A stretch of DNA of 64,000 bases from Zarea fungicola (lineage: Eukaryota; Ascomycota; Sordariomycetes; Hypocreales; Cordycipitaceae). The stretch is from NCBI GenBank assembly GCA_900169235.1, contig FWCC01000005.1, forward strand, positions 62,001-126,000. The letters run 5' to 3'. The stretch's first letter is position 1; the number at the start of each line of letters is the position of its first letter. A model generated the notes under the pieces. The model did not search any database, was not told where the DNA came from, and saw nothing but the letters and a program-made list of their open reading frames with translations. This document shows positions 1 through 12,506 of this stretch, piece after piece. A program made the translations under genes and the position numbers.

Positions 1-1413
1 TCTCAGGTGCAGCCAGCTCAGACGCAGGTTCCTCAGACGCATGCCGATCGTGAGGTCCTCTCCCCGCCAACACTTGCTGTTCCTGATGCGACGGCACCAC
101 CTTCCCCGGCTTCGCCGAGCAGCAGCTCTGGTCGGATGCAGATGAAGGAGAAGCGTCGGACACAAATGGACACGGCTTTCCAGGCACCGATGGCGCAAAT
201 GGGGACGGTTTCGGAACAGAATCATGTAAATGAGCCTGCTGAGGCGCAGCCCGCTGAGATGCATCTACCGACGCCAGCAGTCAGTCCGGTGCAAGCTTCT
301 CATACTCGAGTGGCGTCTGCGCTTGATAATCCTCCGCCGCAGGCTTTCGAGACGGAGGCCGGTCCAGCGGACGCGGCCCCAGCGGAAGCAGCCCCAACGG
401 AAGCAGCCACAAGGCGGGAAGGTACTGCTTTGTACACTTTTCTGGCCGAGCCTTCCAGGCTCGAGGCTGCCAGAAGAGAGGTTTCCAGACTGGAAACCAT
501 CAGGCTAGAATCTCCCCGGGGAGGCGGTGCCGCACTGGATAATTTCTGGGCGCAGGCTTCCAAGCTGGAGGCTGCCAGGTTGGAGATGCGGCAGCGGGTG
601 ACAAGCTCGGCGGCTCTCCTGATGGATGCGTCTGCGCCGGATGATGCTCAGCTGAATGCTTGGAAACAGCAGATGGAGGAGGCTGCCCGGCCGGCGATTA
701 GCATGGCACTGCCAAACGAGGTTGCTCAGGCATCGACCAAGAAGTACCAAGCCTATGTGACGGAGGGTTCAGAAGGCCCAGAGACAAGACAGCCTGAAGA
801 AGCGGCGTTGCCGTCGTCTCATCAAGCCGCCCCAAGGCCAGAGGAGCCATGTCAATCAGATGACGTTGTCCGGCCGTGTCAGTCAGTTACTGTTGTCAAG
901 CCATGCCAATCAGATGCAGTTGTCCAGCTGTGTCAATCTGATGCAGTTGTCCAAGCCGGTGCGAAAGAAGAAAAAGTTCGCCCAACAGCCAGTCCTATTG
1001 CCACGCCCCGGAAGAAGCCGCGCGTGGAGATGCTGTACACCGTCGTCACGAGCCGGAACCCAATGTATGTTGACCATGACTGGTTGCCACGGGGTTTGTT
1101 GGAGGACTATACACTGGATAGGTTCAAACAAGAGATTGGGCTGGTCTTGTCGGACAGGGCCAAAGGGTTCCGGTGCCGGCTGACGGGGCCTGGCGTGGAC
1201 TCTACCAAGTATCTGAGCCATGTCAAGGACAGAAGTTTTGAGCGTTTCATAAAAGGTGTCAAGTTGGCCGTTAAGAATGCCTTGCGGCTAACAGAGCCAG
1301 ATGCGTCTTGCCGGGAAGTGGCGTTCAATCTCGTGATTGAGGAGTGGAGGGAAGGGGACCAGGTGGCAGACGTGATGAGCGACGATGTAGACGATATGAG
1401 CGGCGTGATCTAG
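1..1413 (+). CDS. Unknown repeat-containing protein, 5' end outside window
   Basis: The frame is open from the first base to a TAG at 1411-1413, so this is the C-terminal 470 or so residues of a longer protein whose start lies upstream. The first 330 residues are low-complexity (Ala, Pro, Glu, Gln rich) with Leu-Glu-Ala-Arg stretches that could form short coiled coils. At 850-957 there are four 27-nt units that encode a nine-residue repeat beginning Cys-Gln-Ser. After a basic linker, the last 120 residues (from about 1030) look folded, with aromatic and charged residues and no low complexity, ending in an acidic tail. I do not recognise the family. The C-terminal block is the part most likely to show homologs. 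Confidence 0.6.
   Translation, partial: SQVQPAQTQVPQTHADREVLSPPTLAVPDATAPPSPASPSSSSGRMQMKEKRRTQMDTAFQAPMAQMGTVSEQNHVNEPAEAQPAEMHLPTPAVSPVQASHTRVASALDNPPPQAFETEAGPADAAPAEAAPTEAATRREGTALYTFLAEPSRLEAARREVSRLETIRLESPRGGGAALDNFWAQASKLEAARLEMRQRVTSSAALLMDASAPDDAQLNAWKQQMEEAARPAISMALPNEVAQASTKKYQAYVTEGSEGPETRQPEEAALPSSHQAAPRPEEPCQSDDVVRPCQSVTVVKPCQSDAVVQLCQSDAVVQAGAKEEKVRPTASPIATPRKKPRVEMLYTVVTSRNPMYVDHDWLPRGLLEDYTLDRFKQEIGLVLSDRAKGFRCRLTGPGVDSTKYLSHVKDRSFERFIKGVKLAVKNALRLTEPDASCREVAFNLVIEEWREGDQVADVMSDDVDDMSGVI
850..957 (+). repeat. 27-nt coding tandem repeat, four units
   Basis: Four consecutive 27-nt units start at 850, 877, 904 and 931, each encoding a nine-residue Cys-Gln-Ser-x-x-Val-Val-x-x motif. 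The reading frame is kept throughout. The last two units are the most alike, which suggests recent slippage or unequal exchange. Confidence 0.85.
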
Positions 1414-4400
1414 GACTGGGAGTAGATTCTTTTTGTTTCCCTTTGTGGTTTGTCTTTTGTGTTTTTTAATGTGTGCGTGCAGAGATACCTTTTCTTGTCA
1501 TCCTGTGTCGTGTATTAGCACGACTTCAAAATGCTGTTTGTTATGCAAAACTTTGTCAGAAGTCGACTGAACTTGTCCAAGAAAATATCTGGTTGTCCTC
1601 TATAACTAACCTTGTGATCCAATATTGAAATGAACCGTTCTAGCCCAGCAGGGAATCCAAGAGTCGAGTTGATGATTTGAGGCCAATATCGTCGTCACAT
1701 TCTGGAGTGCTTTGTGCATCGTTGACGACTTGGCTGATGTGAAAGAGGCGGGGTTGAATGCGCAAGAGAATATCATGGCATTTCGAATGGTGCTCTCTCC
1801 GATGGCTATGTACGACGGAACATGTTGTCGCGGGCCCAGCCAGACGCCGTTTGCATCCAGGGACTACGATGGTGCGGGTGATGAATCTGGCGTTTGTGAG
1901 ACTGGAGCTGCCTTGGTGGGAAGTGCTCCGCTGTGGACAAGCTTGAGGCACCCGACATGCTCGTTTATGCAGCCAACCGAAAAATAGCAAGTTGTACAGC
2001 TTGTACTGAGATGAGGTGGATTTTTCTTTTCTTTTTCTCCTGCTGGGTTACAAGCAATCCATTTCTCCGTCTACTGAAGTTATGGCAGGCACATGCACGA
2101 TGCAAGATGAAACAGACACGCAGTGTCACTCTTTGAACCCCGCTGCTCGTGAACATTCATGTGGCAAGTAAAGAGCATCGAAAAATGTGTGATATGATGC
2201 CGATGTCTATTCCGTTAATTTTTCTCATCGTCCTGTGCTCGGTCTTTGCTGTGGCTGTTCTTATCGTAGAGTGCCGCAATGGACACTTGTGTATAGGGTA
2301 GGCGGACTGGCTCAGTAGCTGGGTTGTTGGGGTCAGTGAATTACCTGGCCGGGTCTACTGTCGTTACACGAAATTTAGAAACAAAAAGAAGTAACTACAA
2401 TAAATGTCACTTGGACGTGATGCAGCCAGACTCGTACTCGAGCAACAGAGGTGACGCTGTAACCCCTCGAGACGGTTTGCGACATGACGAGCCAAGACAA
2501 TTACACAGCCATTCTACACAGAAACGTGAAAAATAATAATAATAATCGTATTGCATGGTGACGGGCATGATTCATGTGCTGGCCATCTTGACAAAATTGG
2601 TCACATTCTGTTTGCTGTCGGGGGTTGGTCGTATGTAGTCGAGATGGATTGTCGATCCAATGCCGGGTATGTCGATGGCTGGAATGCGGGCGGCATGATT
2701 TTTTACCAATACCAGTATAAAGCTGGGGATGCAACGTGGGAGGCGGTGCCGTTGCATTCCAACTGGCCCAAAAAAGGAATTTTACCCAATGATAATTTTT
2801 TTTTTTCGTTCTTTTTCTTTTCTTTTCTTTTTTTATTCTTGAAAATGTAATTCGTCATGACTGAGCGGCATCACGAAGCGGGTGCGAAACCGGCTGAAGA
2901 AGAAAACGCCTGCGTCGCCCATGACGACGAGGTTTGGTTACCATGGCAGCGCAGAGGCGGCTGTTGGGCAGTGAACAGTGGGCGGTGGGCGGTGGGCGGT
3001 TTTTATTTGCAGCAGGGTCCAGCCAGCGCAGGGGCCAAATTGATAGAGTGATGGGCGGGGAGAGAGGAGAAACTGACGGATTTTAGTGGACAACAATGGC
3101 GGGATTAGGCCTTGAAGAGAGGGGTGGTTGGGGACCCAGGGGTGGGGGGAAGAGCTGAGGGGGTGTGCGCTGGAGCTTGGAGCTGTGGGGGGCGGAAGTG
3201 CTACGTTAGTGCCGGGCCGTCCACTGATGGCCGCTGGGCTGGCCACTGGTTGGTGGTGGGTTGGTTGCAAGCTGAGGCTGCTCGTTACTTCCAGTACGTA
3301 TTGCTGTGTATTGAAGATGACAGTGTTTGGTGTTGAATCACCAGAGGAAAAAATGTCTGAGAAAAGAACAGTGGAGGAAATGAGGATTACACGCATTGAC
3401 AATGTTTCTAGACAAGAGCAACGACGGCAATAAAACACGACATGGATGGACGAGTACTGAGTACCTAGGAACTGGCAGTTGGCGGCCTCGTGTGGCAAAG
3501 TAACTGGAAATATACTGTACAGCAAATGGCAGCTGACTGCAGCAATCTGGCACGACATTGGCCGATTGGGAGGCTTGGAGGCTCGTTACAGCGCATTTCA
3601 CGCCTGCGCCGCAACACCATCCACCCGTCAGACACCCAGTCAGTCAACAGTCTCACCGGTAAAGTGGTTTCTCATCAAGTGCTTGCTTGATGCTAGCGCC
3701 GTGACAGGGATTACATTGCCTGGGGGATGAAGATGCTGCTAGTTGGACATGAAGTGACATGAAATGACATGAAGTACGATTGTACAGAGTCCTGTACATG
3801 CGTATTCTTCTTGGCAGATTGTCCGATCGGTACCTCGTCCGTGTCCTTCCTGTTTGCTGTTTGCCGTCCACCACCAATCCCATACACCATAACAGCATAA
3901 AATAATTCCATATTCGTGTTGCCAGTCTCCCAATCTCGATACCTTTTCCATCACAAAACATCCCGCCCACCTCTCCAGCACCGTTCTTGCGCACCGTCCA
4001 GAGAGGGGTGTCGCCCTAGCGGTACACATGCTCCCCATTGGCCAACCATCGCCACTCACACACACTCACACCAAGGCGGCGGACTCTAACAAAATAGCGT
4101 CCATCAGCCCCCCTCCGTCCACTCCAAATCCCTGGCCTCTCATCCTTTATTGGACAAGCTCATCGGCACCGCCAGCGCATCAAAACTCCATCCTGGCCTG
4201 GTCAGTTCGTTTTTTCTTACCAGGTTTGGCGCACATGGGTTGATTGGGGTGTGCCACCACCTTACCTTGCCAGTCTGCCGACAATAATAACAAAAGGCCT
4301 CTTTTCGAGCCTCATTGCTCATCCTCTTCACCTCATTTTTGCTTTCCAGGACCCTGAACTGTCCTCCCACTCTCCCACCCCTCCCTCTCCTCTCCTCTCC

Positions 4401-5165
4401 TCCTCCTCTTGCGTTGCTTGGACCGTGCTCGTTACCTTGCCATTGTCCACCAAGAGGCAAAACGCCTGGATCACTCCATCGGTTTGTTTCCCGATTGCAA
4501 CTCCGACCCGACGACGACCACCTTGGACCACCCGGCCAAGCTTCACCTCTTACATCACCAACAACTACCCGGCGCAATCACCAACAACCCGTCTCGACAA
4601 CACCGCCTGCCGATTCATTCAATGACATTGACGACTCGCCACCATCTTGGACACCTTTTATCCCACCTCATCTCTAGGGACTTGTATTTTTGAAATCGCA
4701 TTCACCCGTCCCTCCGCTTAATACCTCGACTTGCCGCCGTTTGCTCACCACATACCCGTCCTCGGCTGTCGTTTGTCGTTGCATCAGCGTAGTTTGTTTT
4801 TGCCGCTTTTGAACAATTTTTTTTCTCAACACTGGTTTGCGCAGTCCATCTTGTACAGTACGTGTATTTCCTTTACTTGGTTTACTTGGTTCACTTGGTT
4901 CAAGTCATCCTCTCATCCCCACCAGTTTACTCATGCCTCACCCTGACCTCATGGTCACCTCTCAATTAACACCGTCGCAGATTCACTTCTTCTCTTCTCG
5001 CTGCGTCAATCGTCCGTTCCGAATGTCGTAATTCATTCTTCTTCAACTCTTCAATTGCCACCTCTCATACTTTAATACCAACCCCTGCGCGGCACCGTTG
5101 GGACGGACCACCGCCTGGCTCCTTCATATAGCCCAACATTCACTCGCCCCAGAGGCAGTGCCAAC
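1414..5165. other. Long intergenic region with pyrimidine-rich leader
   Basis: No convincing gene. The frames here are short, mutually overlapping on both strands and rich in Pro/Ser from simple sequence. Poly-T and poly-T/C runs occur near 2788-2835. From about 4080 to 5165 the + strand is strongly C/T-rich with many CCAC, CTCC and TCTC stretches, as expected for the promoter and a long 5' leader of the large gene that starts at 5166. A short 10-nt repeat (ttacttggtt type) occurs near 4874-4903. Confidence 0.6.
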
Positions 5166-8100
5166 ATGGGTGCTGACTCTAGAAAATACCCCCCGTTACC
5201 CGCCCCGACCGAAACAGACACCGCGACGCCCACAGAACTGGCCACCGACCTGGCGACTGATGTGTCCAAGCCTGGTGACGAAAAGTCCACATACTCTCTG
5301 CCCGAGGACGGCACCCCAGTCACCATCCGAACCCGCGGCCACAAGGCCAACAAGTCACAGACATCGCTCCTCATAGAGTACTTTGAGGGTGGCAAATCAT
5401 CTGCCGCTACAGATCGCAAACCGAGCGTCCGCGTGCGTTTGACTCCCTCCAAAAAGGGCAAGGGCGACCACTTCCAAGTCACAGAAACAAAGGGCTCTCG
5501 CAAAGTCTCATTGACACGCCGCATTCCCGTCGACCACGAAGGAGATTTGCAGCTTCTCCCGCCCGACGGCGACGACGGTCATAGTATGACGTCCTACGCC
5601 TCCGCCACCGAAGAGTCCACTGTTTCCAGGAACCCCATCGACATTGAGATTGAGCGCAGCCATCGCCGCCGCCGCCCTGCCAGCCCTCTCATCCCTTCCG
5701 AGGAACGCGCCACCTACCAGCCCGGCAACGCCTCTGAGATATCCGCCATCCCCACCGACAGCTTCCTCGATGGCACAGGCCACAGCGACATCAGGCTCTC
5801 GAAAGGAGAGGCAATGGCAGGAGCCGCTGCCACCGCCTTGGCTGGCGCCGCTGTCGGCGAGGCTTTGCAGAGTCGCAAAACTAGGACGGAGCGCGCCAAG
5901 ATAACAGAGCGCCCAAAGGAAAGGGCAGCGTCTTCTGACAAGAAGCGTCGCTCCAAGAGCCGGACGGGCAGCGTGGGCGAATACACTGCCGCCGAAGAGA
6001 TTCGCTCCCCTCGCCGCCGGTCCAGTCGCTCCCACCCAGAGCCCAACGCTTCAGGCGGCGACTCCAGCCTGCTCTCCTCAAATCTGTCTGCCGGCAACCG
6101 CTCCGTCAAGTCCAGTGCCTCCAAGGCCTCGTCCATAAACAATCCCAAACTGCTGGAAACGGTTGAGGATGCCATTCGTCGACTGATTCTTCCCGAGCTG
6201 AGCGCTCTCAAGCGAGAACAGAGCAAACGCGAGAACCGCCGCTCATCCATTGCCTCCACCGGCACCTCGGTTTCCAACGACGGCGGCTACACGGAAAAGA
6301 AGCGCTCGTCGGGCCAGAAGAACGACTTTCCCAAAGAAAACACAAAAACCAAGGAAAAGCGCAACCGGGAGGCCCGCCATGACTATGAAAATCTATCCAT
6401 GCACAGTCCCAGTCAAGATTCTCTCGGCGCCGAGTATCTTTCACGCGAGGAGGCAGTTCAATCACCCCACCGAGGTGGCAATCTTTTAAAAGCGGCGGCC
6501 GCTGGGGCTGCTGGCGCCGCTTTGGCAAAGGGCATCTCATCAGCAATGGACGATACCTCGGAAAGTTTGGACAGAAAACAACGGGACCGCCGCCGGCGAA
6601 GAGCAGATCAATCTCGAAGCCGCAGTCTTGGCAGAGATGTATACGCCGACGAGTACGAAGATGACGAGCCTGCTCCACCAATGCCTCTCATGAGCGACAT
6701 TAACCCCTCCGAGGTCACAAGAACATCCATTCTCTCTGCAGACACAGACCGGCCTCATTCTGCCACGGAGGAAATAGGCCCGCCTCGTCAAGTGCAGGAT
6801 CACTTGCTATCAGTCCGGTCCACGCCCACACCGTCAAGATCGCCTGGCCAGCAAATCAACACTCTATCCATGCAGCATGCCAACGTGTCCCAGGGCGACC
6901 TCAATGATCTGCCACGCGGCAACAAGGACTACATTGAAGAATACGAAACAGACGAGTTTGGCCGCCAGGTGCCGGTCAACCAGTACGACTACTATGGCGC
7001 GCAGGACGCTCGCCACGTTCCCGATTACGACGACTACGCGGAAGAGCAATACTCCAACCACCTCTACGGCGTGCAGGATGTCCCGCCCCCTCTCAAATAT
7101 GTGCCATACCAAGCCGGTGCTCGCGGACTGAGTCCTATCCCCAGCGTGTCTGGTTACACAGAGGCCAGCGAGGCCCCGCTGCCGCACAACTCGAAAAGCA
7201 TGCAATCAGTCGATGCTTACGGCTCCCCAGAAAAGTCTCCTGACCACAGACGCCAGGCCCATTCCATTCACTCCATCGACTCCTTTCAGCTGGGCAACAA
7301 TCCGGAGCCGCAATTTGCCGCTGGCCAAGAGGTTCGCGGCATTTCCGCCAACCCCAACCTCGTCAGCCCTCCGCTTGGTGTAGAGTCTGCCGTCGCATCC
7401 CTCGTCGACGGCTCCCAACTGGAGCAGTCTGTTGTTACTGGAATGTCGGGCTATGAGCATGGTGGCGACGCAAGAGATTCTGCACTGTCCTATGACGACC
7501 GCGAGCACGTGCAGAGCCGCGGTGCCAGTGCCAGCCCGGACAAGATGTCCATTGACAGTCACAGAGAGATTCAGGAAGAGGCCCGACACACGCCAACCTC
7601 GAGATCCATTGCGCAGTCGCAGTACTCGGAATATGACTTGGACGAGCATGGAAGAAAGGTGCCACGCTCACGATACCGCAACTCTCCCACAGCGTCCGAG
7701 GCTGCCATTACGGCCGGTGCTGTTGGTGCTGCCGCTGCCGCTCTAAAGGCCGCTCAGGGAAGAAGGCAGGCCGAAGATATTGAGACGTACGAGGACGAGA
7801 ATTTCCAGCCGGCTGGTGTCAACAGGAACCGGTCATTCAAGGAACGTGCCATGGGCTGGAAGCCCCGATCTACTCCGACACACAGCATCGACGACTTTGA
7901 CTATGATGAGCAGGATGCACCTGAGATGGCCGCTAGTGGTATGCCTGATCTGGGCAACCCCATGCCGGAGATTGGCTATATGGATGACGATCTCCTCACG
8001 AACCCGTCTCTTCTGAATGAGAACATGGATCGCGAAGAGCCAAACTGGGACACCATCTCTGGTCGAGCGACGCCAACCCCCAAGTCGGTTGGCGGCTACG

Positions 8101-10451
8101 AGCCCGAAGCGGCTTCGTCAAACAAGGGCGGGCTCGCCTTGGCCACTGGTGCGGCTGCACTAGGAGCCGCGGTACTGGCAGCGCATGCTCACGACGAAGA
8201 GCCCGAAGAAGACTGGGGGCGAACCTCGGCCGAGCGCAAGCGCGACACCCTCATCACCAACCCCTATGAGGACGCCACCCCCATTGCCAATCCCACCCTC
8301 CAGGACGACATCCTGGACCGCGGCGGAGTGGATGCGTACACTCCTTATGCCACTGCCAGCCCCGGCCTCGGCCAGAAATACGACGAGGGCTACATGTCGA
8401 ATGGGCCCAACCGAACACCGGACGTAACTGGCAAGTCCATTGATGCCGCTGGTGCAGACAACCTAGAGGACCCATTCTATGTATCAAAGAAGGATAATCC
8501 TCGTCACCTTAGCGGCTTCTCGCAGGGCATGCAGTCGCCATTCTTTGATGCGGCTACCGGCACTGGCATGGATCGCATTGAAAACAAGGATATCGTTGCA
8601 TTGATGCAGCATGTACGTATTACTTTTCCTGATATTAAACAATGTGCTAACAAAATAGTTGATGGTGCGAGACGCGCAGCGAAGCGCGAGGGATACGGAG
8701 ATTGTGGCTCTCCTGATGAACGCCGCGGTGGAGATGCGCAATTCATTCCGGGAGATGAAGGAGCTTGTTCAGGACACTGGCGACGACGTCATCTTTTCCA
8801 ACTCTGAGAACACGGAGAAGCTGCAAAAGGCAATCAATGGCCCGCGCCCATTCCCCGGCACGGCCACGCGGTCCCTCCAAAGCGCCTCGCAGGCTGGTAC
8901 CCTTGACGAGGCGACCAAGAAGAAGAACCTGTGGAGGCGGGCACTTCAAGGTCTCAGTGCCAAGGGCACAAACGACCTGAGTCGCATCGAGGATATGCTG
9001 GTTCAGCTCCTCGGCGAGGTGGATGTGCTCAAGTCACAGACGGCGCCTCCCATTTCGACGGGCGGACAGGGCCAGTCGCTGGAGAACCTGCAGCCCGAGG
9101 GACACTATGAGCAGGACAAGGGATACGAGCCCGAGGGCAATTCCACCGCCACGAATGCCAGTGTCTCGCGTGGTCCGATTGCGGGCGGCGAGCACAAATA
9201 CAATGACCACCGGATCAGCACCGTCGAGGAGCACGAAGAAGAGTACGAGTACGACCTGCACACGCCGACGACCACCAAGCCCCATGCTGGCGGCTTGCTA
9301 TCGCCCGGTTATGGTGGTGACAATGTACCACGCGGCGGATCCGTACCTCCCGAGACGTCGCCGCAGACATCGTCGGGCGGCGCGCAACAGATGGCGCTCA
9401 GCGCAGACAATACGCCGCGCAGCGACAAGGGGAAGAAGCACAAGTCCACCAGCTCGTCCGGGTGGATCCCCAAGATTTCGCGGTGGTCCGAGACGACGAC
9501 GTCGAGCCTGGGCCGCGCGTTTCGCGGCAGCGGTGCGTCCAAGAAGGGGTCCAAGTATGACGAGTTCCAGCCCCCGTCACGCTCGGGATCCAGTCTAGCC
9601 TCGTATGATGAGGCGTATCACGCGCACGCGCACGATCCGTACGGCGATGATAAGCTGCACACAGGCTTTTCCGACCCGAGCCTAGCACAACAGCATGCAG
9701 CTCCATCACAACAGCAGCAGGTACCACCGACGGCGGCATCATTTGCGCTGTCTGATGATGCCAAGTACAAGGCGCACCGCAACTCGGTCAACCTGCAGCA
9801 CCCGCAGCCAAGACAGGGCAACACGGAAAGGCACCACTCGGCGCTCGAGTTTTCGGCGCGCGAGTTTGACAATAACCACCCCATGACGCCGCGGTCGACG
9901 GACTGGGCGGGGTCGGCGACGAGCCTGAGCCGACTCCCGGCGAGCCATCGGTACAGTGGCGCTTCGTCGTCGGGGGCGCGCGACGGTGGCAGTGGCGGTA
10001 TGGAGTATGCGCTTTCGTCGCCCAAGCAAGCTGCGGCGGGGCCGCCTCGGCCTCCCAAGGAACCCTTGGAGCAACAGCGGCTCACGCCCGTGAAGCCGAC
10101 GCGGGTGTCGTCGCTGCAGAAGAATAACAACAGTCCAGGTGGCCCGCCGACGAGCTACGAGAGCGGGTATGGGAGCGCGACGGGCACGCACGCGAGCCAG
10201 GTCACGGCCGAGGGGAGTCCAAAGATTGAGAATCGGAATTTGAATGCGGCGCTGGGGGTGCCGACGAGACGGCCGAGCGGGCCGCGGGCGATGACGCCGA
10301 AGAGTCCGGAGGAGGCGGCTAGAGAAGAGCGACGACGGAAGAGAGGTGAGTTTTTTTTTTTCAATTACAGAGTGAGCGTTGAGGAGATGAATGACTAACG
10401 GATTTAGATACGTTTGGAACGACGGTGAGCCAAGAGACTGATACCTTTTAA
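5166..10451 (+). CDS. Large conserved low-complexity fungal protein, 1725 aa
   Basis: Exons 5166-8612, 8659-10345 and 10408-10451 join in frame. Intron 1 (46 nt) has GTACGT, a GCTAAC branch and AAATAG. Intron 2 has GTGAGT, a GACTAAC branch and TTTAG. The last exon is only 44 nt. The protein is mostly disordered (Ser, Arg, Asp, Glu, Pro rich) with basic patches. Four Ala/Gly-rich segments at about 5807-5868, 6488-6532, 7699-7749 and 8127-8190 could be membrane-seeking or packed helices. A motif Glu-Tyr-x-x-Asp-Glu-x-Gly-Arg-x-Val-Pro appears twice (near 6940 and 7625). The best-folded part spans the first splice site and continues about 140 residues, with helical heptad-like sequence. No enzyme signature is seen. 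It looks like a scaffold or cortex protein, but that is a guess. Confidence 0.85.
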
Positions 10452-11998
10452 ATAGGTATGGAGGTTTTAAAGAGGCAATGAAAATGATTGGGGTTGAAGA
10501 TAGCATGGAAAGGAAGAAATGGCTAATTTGGAGCGGTATTTTGAGGAGGAAATTTGGAAAAAACAATGCAAAGAAGGAAAGAAGAAAGAAAGACACATGG
10601 GACATACAACGTCGTAATGGACGTATTCACACGAAACAACAAGAGGGGAGGATGATATGGATGGGTACATTTTTGTAGTTGGTGGAAACAAAGGCATGAC
10701 TGCGCTGTGTGGTCATGTTTATTTTAACGACTTTGACGGTTTTCATATATATACATTTACATTTACATTTACATTTACAGTTCACTTTGCACTGGACTTG
10801 ATTAAGTTGATTTATTAGGATATAGCTCTTGACTTTAACGTGGCGAACCTTGCCTGACTGTGCGGGCGTGTGATTGTGACAAGCTGAGGAGTTGTAAGAG
10901 ATGCAACTTTTTTTTATGGAAACAAACAAGAACCATCTCCAGTACTGACAAAGCCTAGATGATAGTTGAATTTGCACCGGTTTCTTAATATATAATATCC
11001 ATGACTAGCTGCAATACCCAATCTAACGTGATACCCCGGCTGGACGCCGCGTATATGGACATTAATCCTTGACCGCTGTCCTAATTCTATACGGTATTGG
11101 TGCTACTGCTGGCGGGTTGCTGTCGTGTATATTATTATTGGTATTAGTTATTATGAGCAGGCTTACTACATACCACATCGGCCATCATCAGCAGAAAAAG
11201 GGACGGCTGCCAAGCTCCCCAGATGCCGCCCGAAGCATCTGTGCATCACCGCACATCTCCAGACTATAATCCCACCGAGGAATATCTTTTACCGAATTTA
11301 GGAAACAGTAGAAGCTGAATTAGAAGCTGAATTTGTGTAATTTTGGAATGGTATGTGAGAGTGGTTGACGAGGACAAGAGTAATGTGCTGTAGTTCAATC
11401 AGCGGTTCATCATGATGCCTCCATTTACCAGCTATGAAACAATTCATGTATTTGTTTAATTACGTGAGACATTTACGTGCACAGCGTACGCGCATCGCGA
11501 AGCCTGCAGTTGACTGGTTAGTTCCGTCCTTGACTCAGTCAACGGTCGAGGTGCCGGAATCTTGCCAGTATTGAGACAGGCTGGCCTTGCCACACTGAAC
11601 GCTTTTATTGCTATTGGGCTCCGCGCTGCCCTGACATGGGTGCTCCAACGAGGCCAGTCACGCAGAATATGGGACCTGGCCGCAATTTCCCCCAGGCATC
11701 ACCGTTTGCTGTGTCTCACCTTTTACCACAACATGTCTTGTCGATACTTTAGCCATGTCCCAACCCAACGGACGAGACTAGGGAAAAGTAAAATTGTCAG
11801 TAAACAAGGAATTAAATTACGTCTCAAAACCCCGCGAACAAAGCGTGCTCTAGCCAAGGCATTCCAATTCACCCAGCTCTCCAAGCCAACAGACACCGCC
11901 TTGCCATTGTTGATAAATAGGACCGCTTTGCCCCCGTGAAATCGCCAACCACGGGCCTGTTCTAATCCGTATTAAAACGATATTTTATCTGGGCCAAA
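10452..11998. other. Intergenic region
   Basis: No supported gene. It carries the 3' flank of the large gene, an ACATTT hexamer array at 10753-10778, and unremarkable sequence up to the small secreted protein. A 125-codon open frame at 11562-11939 has no recognisable features. Confidence 0.6.
10753..10778. repeat. Hexanucleotide microsatellite (ACATTT)
   Basis: A little over four tandem copies of ACATTT, directly after an AT dinucleotide stretch, about 300 bp downstream of the large gene. Confidence 0.9.
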
Positions 11999-12506
11999 AT
12001 GAAGTTTACGCTTGCTACATTCATGATCAGCTTGGTTGGAGCCGTAATGGTGGCACCACCATTGCCAGTACGTTATTCACACAGCCTTCATCTCTTTGGA
12101 GATGTGATGGAATTTATGACGACTAGTCACGTTGCTGGGAGAAGAAGCTAATTTCTGCTTGTAGATTCAAGCAAGAGATGAGCAGGCGGCTCGTGGCTTG
12201 TTTGGCGGCGGCGGGGGCAAGGACGGCAACTATGTCAGTAGTATTTTCGACGGTGCCGCTTGTGTCGTCAGCAGTGTCATTGGGGACGGCAATCCAAAGT
12301 GCCATGGCAAGGGCTCTGCTATCATGCCGCCCCCTCCATATGGTGGCAGTGGCATCGGCGGGGGAAACAGCGGCTATAACTATACATACGATACCAACAA
12401 GGACGGGAGCTTGCATGTCACTATCCAACTTGAAAAGGGCGGGTCCTGCAAGGTCCAGGCTGCAGTGTCGGAGGCGGCAAAGAAATGCGTCGCTGAGAAG
12501 CAGTAG
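11999..12506 (+). CDS. Small secreted glycine-rich protein, 136 aa
   Basis: Exon 1 is 11999-12067 and exon 2 is 12165-12506. The 97-nt intron has GTACGT, a GCTAAT branch and TGTAG, and the junction is phase 0. The first 17-19 residues (Met-Lys, then a hydrophobic stretch ending near Val-Ala-Pro) form a typical signal peptide. The remainder is about 115 residues with a five-Gly run, a Pro-rich run, a Gly/Ser/Tyr segment and four cysteines, enough for two disulfides. It ends in a Lys/Glu-rich amphipathic tail. I recognise no family. Size, secretion signal and cysteines fit a candidate effector or cell-wall protein, but function is unknown. Confidence 0.75.

Noticed and set aside
2938..3558. 206-codon open frame on the minus strand
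   Set aside because: Ser/Pro/Thr-rich simple sequence, no motif, and overlapped by open frames on the other strand; typical of chance openness in a low-complexity region.
11562..11939. 125-codon + strand frame
   Set aside because: No signal peptide, domain or splice support; it lies in the promoter-side region of the small secreted gene.
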